Below, one piece after another: positions 1 to 6,868 of a stretch of DNA of 11,581 nucleotides (within the stretch, counting starts at the first letter, position 1; every line of letters starts with the position of its first letter). The position numbers and the translations under genes are program-made. The notes beneath the pieces were generated by a model. That model did not search any database and was not told the origin of the DNA. It saw nothing but the letters and a program-made list of their open reading frames with translations. Source of the DNA: Rickettsiales bacterium (GTDB lineage Bacteria; Pseudomonadota; Alphaproteobacteria; Rickettsiales; UBA1997); the NCBI GenBank assembly GCA_947505885.1, contig CANNMN010000022.1, positions 1-11,581 on the forward strand, written 5' to 3'.

Positions 1-536
1 CCCCAGTTAGCACCGTCACTCCTTTTTTTACCGAAACTCCGGTAATTACTGTTGACGATCCAAAAAGCCCCAACGCCTTTACCGCTTTTATTGTTTACAT
101 CGATTCTGGCGCAACGGCCGCCTCTACTCTTCTTTATAATGGCGCCAACGGCACGAATGGCTGGGGATACCAAAAATCAGCTACTGCTACCAGAGTTTTA
201 ACAATTGCTCCTTCTATCACCGCCGGCATTTCATCATTTCCAACTAGTCGTGCAGAAATTGCTACTATCACCTACAGCGGTTCCACCTCCAAGAATATAA
301 AGCTCTACATTAACGGCGGTGTTGGATTCACTACTCCTACCACCGATACAACACTCACCACGGCCATTGCCACGCCAGCCACTAGAATGACCATTGGCGG
401 CATAAGCACAGGCGGTAACGGCCCTTGGAAAGGCCTAATTTCTGAAATCATTATTTTTGACACGGTTCTTAAGAACCAAGATCTTAAAGACGTCGCAAGC
501 TACTTAAGCAAAAAATACAGCATCTCGCTTCAATAA
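1..536 (+). CDS. LamG / concanavalin A-like domain protein, C-terminal fragment
   Basis: The reading frame is open from base 3 to the TAA at 534-536, giving 177 visible residues with the N-terminus outside the window. The segment is rich in Thr, Ser, Ala and Gly and looks like beta-strands. Its end (GLISEIIIFDTVLKNQDLKD, then VASYLSKKYSI) matches the typical last strand and helix of LamG/laminin-G-like jelly-roll domains, where an 'EIIIFD..L' strand is followed by a 'YLxxKY' helix. An earlier TMTIGG-like strand (ATRMTIGGIS) fits the same fold. Such domains bind carbohydrate or protein on secreted or surface proteins; in bacteria they often sit behind a pilin-like or signal-peptide N-terminus, which cannot be seen here. 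The substrate is unknown. The fold call is fairly good; any function is guesswork. A strong terminator follows 25 bases downstream, so this gene ends its transcription unit. Confidence 0.6.
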   Translation, partial: PVSTVTPFFTETPVITVDDPKSPNAFTAFIVYIDSGATAASTLLYNGANGTNGWGYQKSATATRVLTIAPSITAGISSFPTSRAEIATITYSGSTSKNIKLYINGGVGFTTPTTDTTLTTAIATPATRMTIGGISTGGNGPWKGLISEIIIFDTVLKNQDLKDVASYLSKKYSISLQ

Positions 537-561
537 GAATCATAATTAATTGTTTCTAACT

Positions 562-597
562 AAACCGAGTCACTTGAAAAAGTGGCTCGGTTTTTTT
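562..597 (+). terminator. Rho-independent terminator after the LamG gene
   Basis: A 12-bp stem (562-573 with 582-593; arms AACCGAGTCAC and GTGGCTCGGTT plus an outer A-T pair, with one T-G wobble) closes an 8-base loop, TTGAAAAA. It runs straight into a T tract ending at 597. This is a textbook intrinsic terminator and the only convincing one in the window. Confidence 0.9.
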
Positions 598-602
598 ACG
601 TT

Positions 603-614
603 TACAAAAGGCCC
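603..614 (+). promoter_or_regulatory. Possible -10 box and discriminator for the permease-TPR-nadC genes
   Basis: TACAAA (603-608) is followed by AGGCCC. It has the same -10 hexamer as the better rho promoter and a GC-rich stretch after it. No -35 box lies at the matching 16-base spacing, because the terminator stem occupies that position. A start site near 615 would leave a leader of about 30 bases. This rests only on similarity to the other promoter cores in the window. Confidence 0.25.
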
Positions 615-643
615 ACTTCTAAATTTATAAATTCTTCTTCGAC

Positions 644-1405
644 ATGAAATCGATTTTAAAATACATACTCAGAAATGGTTTGCGTGACCGCCTTTATCTT
701 GGCCTGCTCATCGCTCTTATTGTCTCGTTTTCAATCTCGATCTTTCTTGGCTCAACCATGCTTGTAGAGCAACAACACAGCACCGCCGCCTATATTACCG
801 GATCATCTCGAGCAATTCTTGCCATCGGCATGATTCTCTTTGTTTGCTTAAGCGTGAGTCGTGCTTTCGAAAACAAAGAAGTTGAATTCATCCTATCAAA
901 ATCAATCTCGCGCGAACAATTTATTCTTGGGTATCTCGCCGGATTTTTTCTATCTGCTTTTATAATTTTTTTACCACTGGTCATAACAATCGCAATCGTC
1001 ACCAAGCCAACATTTTTTGGCCTAGCAATCTGGTCAGCTAGCCTACTCGCCGAACTTTTAATCGTGATTTGCTTCGCTCTCCTCGCTTCAATGATTCTCA
1101 AGAACTCTTTCTCTGCAATCATGGCCTCTTTCGCTTTTTACATAATGTCGCGATTGATGGGTATGTTTGTAATGGCGATCGACTTACCAGAAGATTTTGT
1201 TGTCGCTAAAAATCACATTCTCTCCGCGAGTTTAAAAATTCTTTCTGCAGTTTTTCCTCGCCTTGATTTATTTTCGCAAAGCTCTTGGCTTGGCTACGGA
1301 ATAAAAGATTTTGAAAGCCTCAAAATAATCGCGATTCAGTCTTTGATCTACATCCCGCTAATGATCTTCATGTCTTTTCACGACTTCAAACGTAAGCAGT
1401 TCTAA
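644..1405 (+). CDS. ABC-2-type transporter permease-like membrane protein
   Basis: This 253-residue protein is almost entirely membrane: hydrophobic segments lie at about residues 17-37, 55-74, 94-118, 127-150, 155-178 and 225-245, giving six helices. The start MKSILKYILRNGLRDRLYLG, and the polar stretch between helices 2 and 3 (ENKEVEFILSKSISREQFILGYLAG, about 77-100), are typical of ABC-2 permeases, where a 'E(F/L)LLSRPISRxxF' element forms the cytoplasmic coupling region. It would sit in the inner membrane and need an ATP-binding partner, but none is encoded next to it. Its stop codon shares one base with the start of the next gene (TAATG), so the two are very likely co-translated. No Shine-Dalgarno sequence precedes the ATG. 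The family call is reasonable; the substrate cannot be told. Confidence 0.65.
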   Translation: MKSILKYILRNGLRDRLYLGLLIALIVSFSISIFLGSTMLVEQQHSTAAYITGSSRAILAIGMILFVCLSVSRAFENKEVEFILSKSISREQFILGYLAGFFLSAFIIFLPLVITIAIVTKPTFFGLAIWSASLLAELLIVICFALLASMILKNSFSAIMASFAFYIMSRLMGMFVMAIDLPEDFVVAKNHILSASLKILSAVFPRLDLFSQSSWLGYGIKDFESLKIIAIQSLIYIPLMIFMSFHDFKRKQF

Positions 1406-2160
1406 TGAGTCCGCGCTACTTTTTTTACCTCTACTCTCATAAAATTTTCTTCTGGCTTTTTGTTCTAACTTTCGGCTGTCAGATTTTTTTCTGGAAAGCT
1501 ACTGAGAAATTCCGTGCCGATTTTGACATAATTCCACCAGTGCCAAATAAGTATGCGATTTCTGCAATATCTCTCGGCGACAATGAATTTTTATTCCGAG
1601 CCCTGTCTCTGCGCCTTCAAAATTCTGGCGATATTTTTGCCGGCTTTGTCGCGCTAAAAGAATACGATTATTCTCGAGTTTACCAATGGCTGAAAATGCT
1701 CGACACCCTCAACTCAGAATCAAGCATAACGCCAGCTCTTGCCGCTTACTACTATTCACAAACTCAAAATCGTAATGACAGTCTTCGAGTTGTTGATTAT
1801 CTCGACGAGCATTCATCTGCAAATATTGACGCAAACTGGTGGTGGCTATTCCAGGCAATTTACCTTGCCAAACGCGCAGGAGATTTTGATCGCGCCCTAG
1901 AATTAGCAAAGAAATTAGCGCAAAATAATGCTAAAGATGCACCGCTCTGGACCAAACAAATGCCAGCATTCATCAGCGAAGAAATGGGCAATGGCTGTTT
2001 GGCATTTCAGGTAATTTCAAAACTAATCGCCGAGAGCGAAAATGGCGAAAGACAAATCTCCGCCGATGAAATGAATTTTATGCGCCACTTTATTTCCGAA
2101 CGCTTGCGCCACCTCAAAACAGGAAAATTCGATCCAAGAAAATGTTCAAAAAAATTATAG
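1405..2160 (+). CDS. Membrane-anchored TPR-like protein of unknown function
   Basis: The protein has 251 residues. A single hydrophobic segment at about residues 14-31 (IFFWLFVLTFGCQIFFW) would anchor it in the inner membrane, and the rest is hydrophilic and helical. Residues about 144-175 (WWWLFQAIYLAKRAGDFDRA, then LELAKKLAQ) have the spacing of a tetratricopeptide repeat, and residues 85-130 (YDYSRVYQWLKMLDTL, then LAAYYYSQTQN) look like a degenerate one. It may be a scaffold or adaptor that works with the permease encoded just before it: the two genes overlap by one base. I infer that pairing from the overlap alone. The gene also runs 19 bases into nadC. I do not recognise a named family. 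Confidence 0.6.
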   Translation: MSPRYFFYLYSHKIFFWLFVLTFGCQIFFWKATEKFRADFDIIPPVPNKYAISAISLGDNEFLFRALSLRLQNSGDIFAGFVALKEYDYSRVYQWLKMLDTLNSESSITPALAAYYYSQTQNRNDSLRVVDYLDEHSSANIDANWWWLFQAIYLAKRAGDFDRALELAKKLAQNNAKDAPLWTKQMPAFISEEMGNGCLAFQVISKLIAESENGERQISADEMNFMRHFISERLRHLKTGKFDPRKCSKKL

Positions 2161-2978
2161 CCGAAGCTCTACTTGAAGACTTTGCTTTTGACGACATCAC
2201 CTCCGATTTAACTATTCCACAAAACCGCCTTGTGGCCTTTGAAATCAATTCTCGCGAACAAATTATTTTCTGCGGAAAGCCGCTAATTGAAGAGGTTTTT
2301 TTGCAACTAAAAAAATCAGCGAAATTCAAAAATTCTGCGCTCGATTTTAAAATTTTAGTAAAAGATGGGTCACTCGTAAAATCCGGCAAATCAATCGCTC
2401 GCGGCCAAGGCGATGCCAAATTAATTTTTGCCGCCGAAAGAGTTGTTCTTAATTTAATCCAGCATTCGAGCGGCGTTGCAACACTTACACAAAAATTTGT
2501 TGCGGAGCTTGCGAATAAAAAAATCAAAATTCTCGACACTAGAAAAACTTTGCCTGGGCTGCGCGATTTAGAGAAATATGCGGTCACCGTTGGTGGCGGA
2601 AAAAATCACCGTCATAATTTAGCTGAAATGATTTTGATCAAAGACAACCACATCGCTGCTGCGGGCGGGGTTTCGCAGGCAATTTCTGCAGCAAAAAAAT
2701 CACACGGAAAAAAAATTGAAATCGAATGCGATAATTTTGAACAGGTCGCGGAGGCAATAAAATCAAAGCCCGACATCATTATGCTCGACAATATGAGATC
2801 AGCAGAAATCAAAAAATGTGCAGCGTTAATTCGTAATCACAAAATTAAAATTGAAATTTCGGGCGGAGTTAATCTCGAAAATATTAAAAGCTTTTCGAAG
2901 CTCGACATTGATTTCATTTCAGTCGGAGCTCTTACGCACTCAGCGCGCGCGGTGGATATCGGACTAGATGTGAAGTAA
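2142..2978 (+). CDS. nadC: Nicotinate-nucleotide pyrophosphorylase (quinolinate phosphoribosyltransferase)
   Basis: NadC makes nicotinate mononucleotide from quinolinate and PRPP, releasing CO2 and pyrophosphate, in the de novo NAD pathway in the cytoplasm. All 278 residues fit the family. The N-terminal 'AEALLEDFAFDDITSD' (7-22) is the usual opening. 'HSSGVATLT' (108-116), 'DTRKTLPGLRDLEKYAV' (132-148), 'GGGKNHRHNLAEMILIKDNH' (151-170), 'IECDN' (194-198), 'IMLDNM' (213-218) and 'EISGGV' with 'ISVGALTHS' (238-243, 259-267) are the phosphoribosyl-binding and active-site blocks. The basic residues R134, K135, H156, R157, H158 and K167 and acidic E195 and D216 are at family positions. The start overlaps the previous gene by 19 bases, so it is probably in the same operon. 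nadA and nadB are not adjacent. No clear terminator follows before the convergent uvrC end. Confidence 0.95.
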   Translation: MFKKIIAEALLEDFAFDDITSDLTIPQNRLVAFEINSREQIIFCGKPLIEEVFLQLKKSAKFKNSALDFKILVKDGSLVKSGKSIARGQGDAKLIFAAERVVLNLIQHSSGVATLTQKFVAELANKKIKILDTRKTLPGLRDLEKYAVTVGGGKNHRHNLAEMILIKDNHIAAAGGVSQAISAAKKSHGKKIEIECDNFEQVAEAIKSKPDIIMLDNMRSAEIKKCAALIRNHKIKIEISGGVNLENIKSFSKLDIDFISVGALTHSARAVDIGLDVK

Positions 2979-3037
2979 AATTTCCTGAGCCTTGTATATT
3001 TTGCTCTTACTACCTCTAAAAATTATTGCAGAACTAA

Positions 3038-3115
3038 TACCTCGATTACCCGAGTAAGGCGGCACAATCATTTCAAATTTAGATTGCCAAGTCGCCTTCT
3101 TTTCTCGCAATAACG
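3038..3115. repeat. Decayed intergenic palindromic repeat element
   Basis: The arm at 3081-3115 reads, on the minus strand, as CGTTATTGCGAG, a short spacer, then AAGGCGACTTGGCAATCT. This is the pattern of a widespread bacterial palindromic repeat (consensus from memory: CATTGCGAG...GGCGACGTGGCAATC). The facing stretch 3043-3070 carries degraded counterparts on the plus strand (TTACCCGAG, AAGGCGGCACAATCA), so the whole forms an imperfect inverted repeat around a 10-base centre. It lies between the convergent ends of nadC and uvrC and could fold in both transcripts. The match to the repeat family is from memory and was not searched. Confidence 0.5.
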
Positions 3116-3145
3116 AAACTATTTTTGTCGAATATTTTAGAAAAA

Positions 3146-4768
3146 TTAACGCAGTGAAGCTGCTCGTTTTTTACGATGTGCGGTAATCGCGAAGCGATGA
3201 GCCTCATCTCGTAGCCTCTGAAGATAATGCATTGCCGGAGAATGTTTTGGCAAAGTTAGCGGATCTTTATTTGGGGCGTGAAACCACTCCTCTCCAGCAT
3301 TTCTATTTTCACCTTTTGCCATGCAGACGAAGGGTATTTTGATTTTTAATTCGGAAAAAACTTTTTGCGCCGCAGTCATTTGCGGCTTGCCTCCGTCGAT
3401 AATTACAAAATCAGGAAAGCCGTCATGGGTTTTAGAAAATCGACGCGTCAAAACTTCGCGCATCATTGCTGTGTCGTCGCGACCGCCTTGCTCGAAACGA
3501 ATATTAAATTTTCGATAACCACTTTTGATAAAACCATCTAAACCTGCAGCAATCATAGCTCCGACGGCATTAGTTCCAGAGGTGTGACTATTGTCGTAAA
3601 CCTCAATTCGCTGCGGAATTTTTGGTAGATAGAAAATTTTTTTCACTTCGATCAACAATTCTTTCGTATTTAAATTTTGTGAAATTTTCTGTTCAAGATT
3701 CTGAATTGTGATCTGGGATTGATCCTTGATCAGAGAAAGTTTGGGACCTTTTTTTGGCGTCAAAATTGTAACTTTTTTTCCGGAAATTTTTTCTAAAAAC
3801 CCCTCAAATAATTTTTTTTCACCGAGCTCGCGATCCAATAAAATTAAATTTGGTGCCGTCTGCGAAAGGTAAAATTGTCCGAGAAATTCGGAGAGAGTTT
3901 TGTCTGCGTCTTCGCTATCAAAAAAATAGGGCTTAGCTCCAAAATTTTGTCCGCCGCGGAAAAATGAGATATAGATGCAGATCTTGTCACCAGAGGTTGC
4001 AAGAGTGATCGAATCAAAATCTTTTAGCTCGCCGACATTAATATTTTGCTTAACCTGAATCGCATTTAAAGCCTTAATTTGATCTCTCGTTTGCGCCGCT
4101 TTTTCATATTCCTCTGACGCACTTAACCGCTGCATTTTTTGCGCTAAATTTTTTTGCACGGCGACAGATTTGCCGCTCAAAACATCAGAAACATTTTGTA
4201 CAGAAATTTCGTACTCATCTCGTGAAACCATGCCAACACAGGGTGCAGCGCATCTTTTAATTTGATATTCCAGGCAAGGTTTTTTGCGCGATTTAAAATC
4301 TGAATCAGAGCAATTGCGTAACAAAAAACTTTTACGCAGCAAATCAATCGTGTGATTAACATCGTGAGTTGAGGCAAATGGACCAAAGTACGATCCTCCA
4401 CCAACCTTGACTCCGCGGTATTTTGTGATGCGTGGAAATTGGTGATCGGTAATTAAAATCTGCGCAAAAGTTTTGTCGTCGCGCAGCAAAATATTAAATT
4501 TTGGCTGAAATTTTTTAATTAAATTATGCTCGAGCAGAAGAGCCTCTGCCTCGCTTACGGTCTGAGTTGTTTCAATTTTTTCTGCGAGAAAAACCATTCG
4601 CGCAATTCGCGCCGAGAGCTGTTTTTCTTTGCTGTAACTCGCTACTCGCTTCTGCAAATTTTTTGCTTTACCAACGTAAAGCAAATTTTCCTTAGCATCA
4701 AAAAACTGGTAGATGCCCGGAGTTTTTGGAATAGTGGAAAGCTTTAATTTTATTACTTCGACAGACAT
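3146..4768 (-). CDS. uvrC: Excinuclease ABC subunit C, lacking the C-terminal helix-hairpin-helix domain
   Basis: UvrC cuts the damaged strand on both sides of a lesion after UvrA/UvrB loading. The N-terminal GIY-YIG nuclease has GIY (18-20), YVG (31-33), R41 and E75, for the 3' cut. Four cysteines (C153, C165, C173, C177) match the iron-sulfur cluster positions of the family. A UVR (UvrB-binding) motif lies at about 206-234. The RNase H-like endonuclease, for the 5' cut, keeps 'YDNSH' (D392), 'GRDD' (D431/D432), 'IIDGGKPQ' (D458) and 'ITAHR' (H531). At 540 residues it is about 70 short of E. coli UvrC: it stops at HRKKRAASLR, just where the tandem helix-hairpin-helix DNA-binding domain normally begins. 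It is probably still catalytic but altered in 5' incision or substrate binding. It diverges from thyX over a 67-base spacer. Confidence 0.95.
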   Translation of the reverse strand: MSVEVIKLKLSTIPKTPGIYQFFDAKENLLYVGKAKNLQKRVASYSKEKQLSARIARMVFLAEKIETTQTVSEAEALLLEHNLIKKFQPKFNILLRDDKTFAQILITDHQFPRITKYRGVKVGGGSYFGPFASTHDVNHTIDLLRKSFLLRNCSDSDFKSRKKPCLEYQIKRCAAPCVGMVSRDEYEISVQNVSDVLSGKSVAVQKNLAQKMQRLSASEEYEKAAQTRDQIKALNAIQVKQNINVGELKDFDSITLATSGDKICIYISFFRGGQNFGAKPYFFDSEDADKTLSEFLGQFYLSQTAPNLILLDRELGEKKLFEGFLEKISGKKVTILTPKKGPKLSLIKDQSQITIQNLEQKISQNLNTKELLIEVKKIFYLPKIPQRIEVYDNSHTSGTNAVGAMIAAGLDGFIKSGYRKFNIRFEQGGRDDTAMMREVLTRRFSKTHDGFPDFVIIDGGKPQMTAAQKVFSELKIKIPFVCMAKGENRNAGEEWFHAPNKDPLTLPKHSPAMHYLQRLRDEAHRFAITAHRKKRAASLR

Positions 4769-4774
4769 TCGAAA

Positions 4775-4795
4775 TTTAGATTTTAGATTTTAGAT
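4775..4795. repeat. Three tandem copies of a 7-mer in the uvrC/thyX spacer
   Basis: TTTAGAT occurs three times head to tail (4775-4781, 4782-4788, 4789-4795) with no mismatch, in the middle of the divergent promoter region. It may be a simple slippage repeat or a cluster of binding sites; it overlaps the predicted -35 box of thyX and the predicted -10 box of uvrC. Confidence 0.7.
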
Positions 4796-4815
4796 TCTTG
4801 ATCTAGAAAGCCTCC
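4782..4815 (+). promoter_or_regulatory. Putative thyX-tatA-exoD promoter
   Basis: TTTAGA (4782-4787), 16 bases, TAGAAA (4804-4809), then the GC-rich GCCTCC. The spacing and the C-rich discriminator match the rho and petA promoter cores in this window. Each hexamer matches the sigma-70 consensus at only four positions. The predicted start near 4816 leaves a leader of about 20 bases. Confidence 0.4.
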
Positions 4816-4822
4816 AAATCAA
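4794..4822 (-). promoter_or_regulatory. Putative uvrC promoter, overlapping the thyX promoter
   Basis: On the minus strand TTGATT (4817-4822), 17 bases, AAGAAT (4794-4799), about 25 bases before the uvrC ATG. It overlaps the divergent thyX promoter, so polymerase binding at one would exclude the other. I saw no LexA box in the spacer. Weak call: AAGAAT matches the -10 consensus at four of six positions. Confidence 0.3.
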
Positions 4823-4835
4823 AATCTCCCAAAAA

Positions 4836-5771
4836 ATGGTTATTAAAAAAGAACAGCTAGAAGAAATTGCTTTGCTGCGCGCTCAGTCGAATCAAACACT
4901 CCGACCAGTTTCTTCTGAATTAGAAAAAATTTTGTACCAGCCTTTCGAAGTTTTAGATCACGGCTTCGTGCGCGTTGTCGACTACATGGGCAATGATTCT
5001 TCCGTAGTGCAAGCCGCTCGTGTTTCTTATGGCGCCGGCACAAAAAAGGTCAATGCTGACAAGGCTTTAATTAATTATTTAATTGCGCATCGCCATACCA
5101 CGCCGCTTGAAATGTGCGAAATTAAATTTCACATCAAGCTACCAATTTTTGTCGCTCGCCAATGGATCCGACACCGCACCGCTTCAGTGAATGAATATTC
5201 CGCGCGCTACTCAATTGTTGAAGATGAATTCTACATTCCAAATGCCGCAAATCTTTCGGCGCAGTCAAAAATTAATCATCAAGGGCGCGACGAAAGCACA
5301 ACTCTTAACGCTGCCGAATCGAAAAAAGTTTTACAAATTTTGAAGGAAGATTCGCTAAAATCTTACGACCATTATTTGGAAATGATTAATCAAGATGCTG
5401 ATGGCAATATCACTGATTCAAATAAAGAAGGCCTGGCTCGCGAGTTGGCTCGTATGAATTTACCACTCAGCTGCTATACGCAATGGTATTGGAAAATCGA
5501 TCTCCACAACCTTCTCCACTTCTTACATTTGCGCGCTGATTCACACGCTCAATATGAGATCCGCGTCTACGCTGAAGTAATGCTCGACATGGTTAAAAAA
5601 TGGGTGCCACATTGCTTCGATGCCTTCATCAAAAATAATAAGTCTGGAAAAACTCTTTCCGGACCAGCACTAGAAACAGTGCGCAAAATGCTAAAAGGCG
5701 AAAATATTAAACAGCCCGAAAGCGGACTCAGCGTTAGAGAATGGGACGAGTTAATAAAATTAATTTTTTAG
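4836..5771 (+). CDS. thyX: Flavin-dependent thymidylate synthase
   Basis: ThyX methylates dUMP to dTMP using methylenetetrahydrofolate as the carbon donor and FADH2/NAD(P)H as reductant, replacing ThyA. The signature RHRxxSxNExSxR is present as [13 protein letters not shown] (112-124), and the C-terminal substrate/flavin block '[12 protein letters not shown]' (232-243) with '[11 protein letters not shown]' just before it is also intact. 'YGAGTKK' (65-71) and 'HRHTTPLEM' (85-93) are further family blocks. The length of 311 residues is normal for the longer alphaproteobacterial form. No Shine-Dalgarno sequence is visible before the ATG. Its stop codon is joined to the ribosome binding site of tatA (TAGGAG), so these genes are one operon. 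dut, which supplies dUMP, lies 2.9 kb downstream. Confidence 0.96.
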   Translation: MVIKKEQLEEIALLRAQSNQTLRPVSSELEKILYQPFEVLDHGFVRVVDYMGNDSSVVQAARVSYGAGTKKVNADKALINYLIAHRHTTPLEMCEIKFHIKLPIFVARQWIRHRTASVNEYSARYSIVEDEFYIPNAANLSAQSKINHQGRDESTTLNAAESKKVLQILKEDSLKSYDHYLEMINQDADGNITDSNKEGLARELARMNLPLSCYTQWYWKIDLHNLLHFLHLRADSHAQYEIRVYAEVMLDMVKKWVPHCFDAFIKNNKSGKTLSGPALETVRKMLKGENIKQPESGLSVREWDELIKLIF

Positions 5772-5781
5772 GAGAAAAGAA

Positions 5782-5955
5782 ATGTCAATCGGAACAGGCG
5801 AATTATTGTTAATTTTGGTGATCGTATTTGTGCTTTTCGGCGCAGGAAAATTGCCCCAAGTAATGGGCGACATCGGCAAGGGAATTAAGGGCTTGAAAAA
5901 GGGTCTTAAGGAAGAAGAAAAGAAGCCTGAAGAAATTGACTCGAGCAAAAAATAA
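5782..5955 (+). CDS. tatA: Twin-arginine translocase subunit TatA
   Basis: This is a 57-residue protein. TatA oligomerises to form the pathway by which folded proteins cross the inner membrane. Features seen: a short N-terminus MSIGTGE with a polar residue (E7) at the membrane edge, a transmembrane helix about 7-20 (ELLLILVIVFVLFG), the FG hinge 'FGAGKLPQ' (19-26), an amphipathic helix 'VMGDIGKGIKGLKKGLKEEE' (27-46), and a charged tail. The short length and lack of a long acidic tail favour TatA over TatB. It has the one clear Shine-Dalgarno sequence in the window, GGAG at 5771-5774, seven bases from the ATG. tatB and tatC are not adjacent. The Rieske protein encoded downstream has a twin-arginine signal and is a likely client. 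Confidence 0.93.
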   Translation: MSIGTGELLLILVIVFVLFGAGKLPQVMGDIGKGIKGLKKGLKEEEKKPEEIDSSKK

Positions 5956-5960
5956 TACTC

Positions 5961-6560
5961 GTGGATCAACAAAGAATAATCACAACTCAAGTAATTGAAG
6001 ACGTTGTTAATGGATCGTCTGCCGATCGCATTCCCTTGAACGATTTGGTTCGAGCAATGGATGCAGTTGGCTTTGGCTTGATAATGATGATCTTCGCTCT
6101 TGGTATCATAGTTCCAACGCCACCGCCATTTCCGAGTATTATTTCAATTCCACTGGTTGTTTTCGCTTTGCAAATGGCGTCTGGTTACAAGGCGCCAAAA
6201 TTACCCAAAAGATTTTCTAAACTTACCATAAAAAGATCGGTATTAGCAGCGCTGGTGAATAAGTCTTCGCCCCAGATCCGCAAGGTTGAGCGCATTTTAC
6301 GCCCGCGCTTACTTTTTATGACCTCAGATGTTGCCAAAAGAATTATTGGGTTTTTTGTTTTACTATTTTCTCTCTTTATTCTCTTGCCTATACCGCTATC
6401 CAATTTCGTTCCTGGGTTTGGCGTGCTGATCATTTCTTTTGGATTACTCGGCAAAGACGGCTTGGTAATAATTTTAGGAATTGTGGTTGGTGGGTTTGGA
6501 ATGGCTCTTTCTCTAGCCACCTTGATGCTTGGTGCCGAATTTATTACGAGTTTTTTTTAA
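5961..6560 (+). CDS. ExoD-family membrane protein
   Basis: The 199-residue protein resembles the ExoD family, named after a Sinorhizobium meliloti gene linked to exopolysaccharide production and alkaline tolerance. The family pattern is visible: a cytoplasmic N-terminus with 'IPLNDLVRAMDAVGFGLIMM' (24-43), a helix running into the proline-rich 'VPTPPPFPSIISIPLVVFAL' (51-70), 'QMASGYKAPKLPKRF' (71-85), then further membrane segments at about 127-146, 150-164 and 167-190, with 'LPIPLSNFVPGFGVL' (142-156) echoing the first proline-rich segment. The start is GTG at 5961, five bases after the tatA stop; the frame is closed by TGA at 5937-5939 and the next ATG (residue 33) would remove the conserved N-terminus, so GTG is the best choice. 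The biochemical role is not known, and an exopolysaccharide role here is not implied. Confidence 0.85.
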   Translation: MDQQRIITTQVIEDVVNGSSADRIPLNDLVRAMDAVGFGLIMMIFALGIIVPTPPPFPSIISIPLVVFALQMASGYKAPKLPKRFSKLTIKRSVLAALVNKSSPQIRKVERILRPRLLFMTSDVAKRIIGFFVLLFSLFILLPIPLSNFVPGFGVLIISFGLLGKDGLVIILGIVVGGFGMALSLATLMLGAEFITSFF

Positions 6561-6576
6561 TAGCCTTCCACAACCA

Positions 6577-6600
6577 TCATTCTTCACATGCGTAGAATGA
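6577..6600. repeat. Short hairpin after exoD
   Basis: TCATTCT (6577-6583) and AGAATGA (6594-6600) form a perfect 7-bp inverted repeat around a 10-base loop, 17 bases after the exoD stop. A run of A, not T, follows it on the plus strand, so it is not a classic intrinsic terminator. It could protect the 3' end of the operon mRNA or be a relic of a dispersed repeat. Confidence 0.45.
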
Positions 6601-6868
6601 AAAAATTATTAGAGACCTTCTTGATTGCCACTTAACTCAAGAATGGCGGCCAGAAAAAATAATGCTTTTTGAAAGAATATTTTTGAATCTATAAACAAAA
6701 AAATTTCGATTCGAAGATTTTTTCGCTGGTGACGGATATCTTTTTTATCACGAAAGAACGCCAAGTTTGAAAAAGTGCATTGACAGAAAAAAAAGCATTT
6801 TTACAAAGCGCGCCCCCAATGGGATTATCTCCAGCCGCACCAATACGTTCTTTCAGAATTCTTCCTGA
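6596..6868 (+). pseudogene. Possible gene remnant with one in-frame stop, upstream of rho
   Basis: In this 372-base gap one plus-strand frame is open for about 90 codons except for a single TAA at 6692-6694. Before the stop it reads NEKIIRDLLDCHLTQEWRPE, then KIMLFERIFLNL; after it, TKKFRFEDFFAGDGYLFYHE and on to a TGA at 6866-6868. The composition looks protein-like, but there is no good start codon and I do not recognise the product. The predicted rho promoter lies inside it, which argues that it is no longer a gene. It could be chance. Confidence 0.2.
6780..6815 (+). promoter_or_regulatory. rho promoter with GC-rich discriminator
   Basis: A perfect -35 box TTGACA (6780-6785), a 16-base spacer, TACAAA (6802-6807, four of six consensus positions), then GCGCGCCC (6808-6815). 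The predicted start is near 6814-6815, about 118 bases before the rho ATG. A GC-rich discriminator directly after the -10 is typical of promoters that respond to ppGpp and growth rate. The same core recurs before petA. Confidence 0.6.

Noticed and set aside
790..1122. Minus-strand open frame of 110 codons
   Set aside because: Lies wholly within the permease gene on the other strand; composition and start are not convincing and the plus-strand membrane protein explains the sequence.
2114..2587. Minus-strand open frame of 157 codons over nadC
   Set aside because: It is antisense to a highly conserved NadC sequence, so it is a shadow.
6185..6520. Minus-strand open frame of 111 codons over exoD
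   Set aside because: Antisense to an ExoD-family membrane protein; Pro/Lys/Ser-rich shadow of a hydrophobic gene.
6577..6600. Hairpin after exoD as an intrinsic terminator
   Set aside because: It is followed by A residues on the plus strand; on the minus strand there is no gene for it to terminate. Kept only as a short inverted repeat.
6692..6694. Stop-codon readthrough or recoding in the frame upstream of rho
   Set aside because: There is no sign of a recoding signal, no start codon, and all recognised genes here use TAA/TAG normally; decay or chance is simpler.
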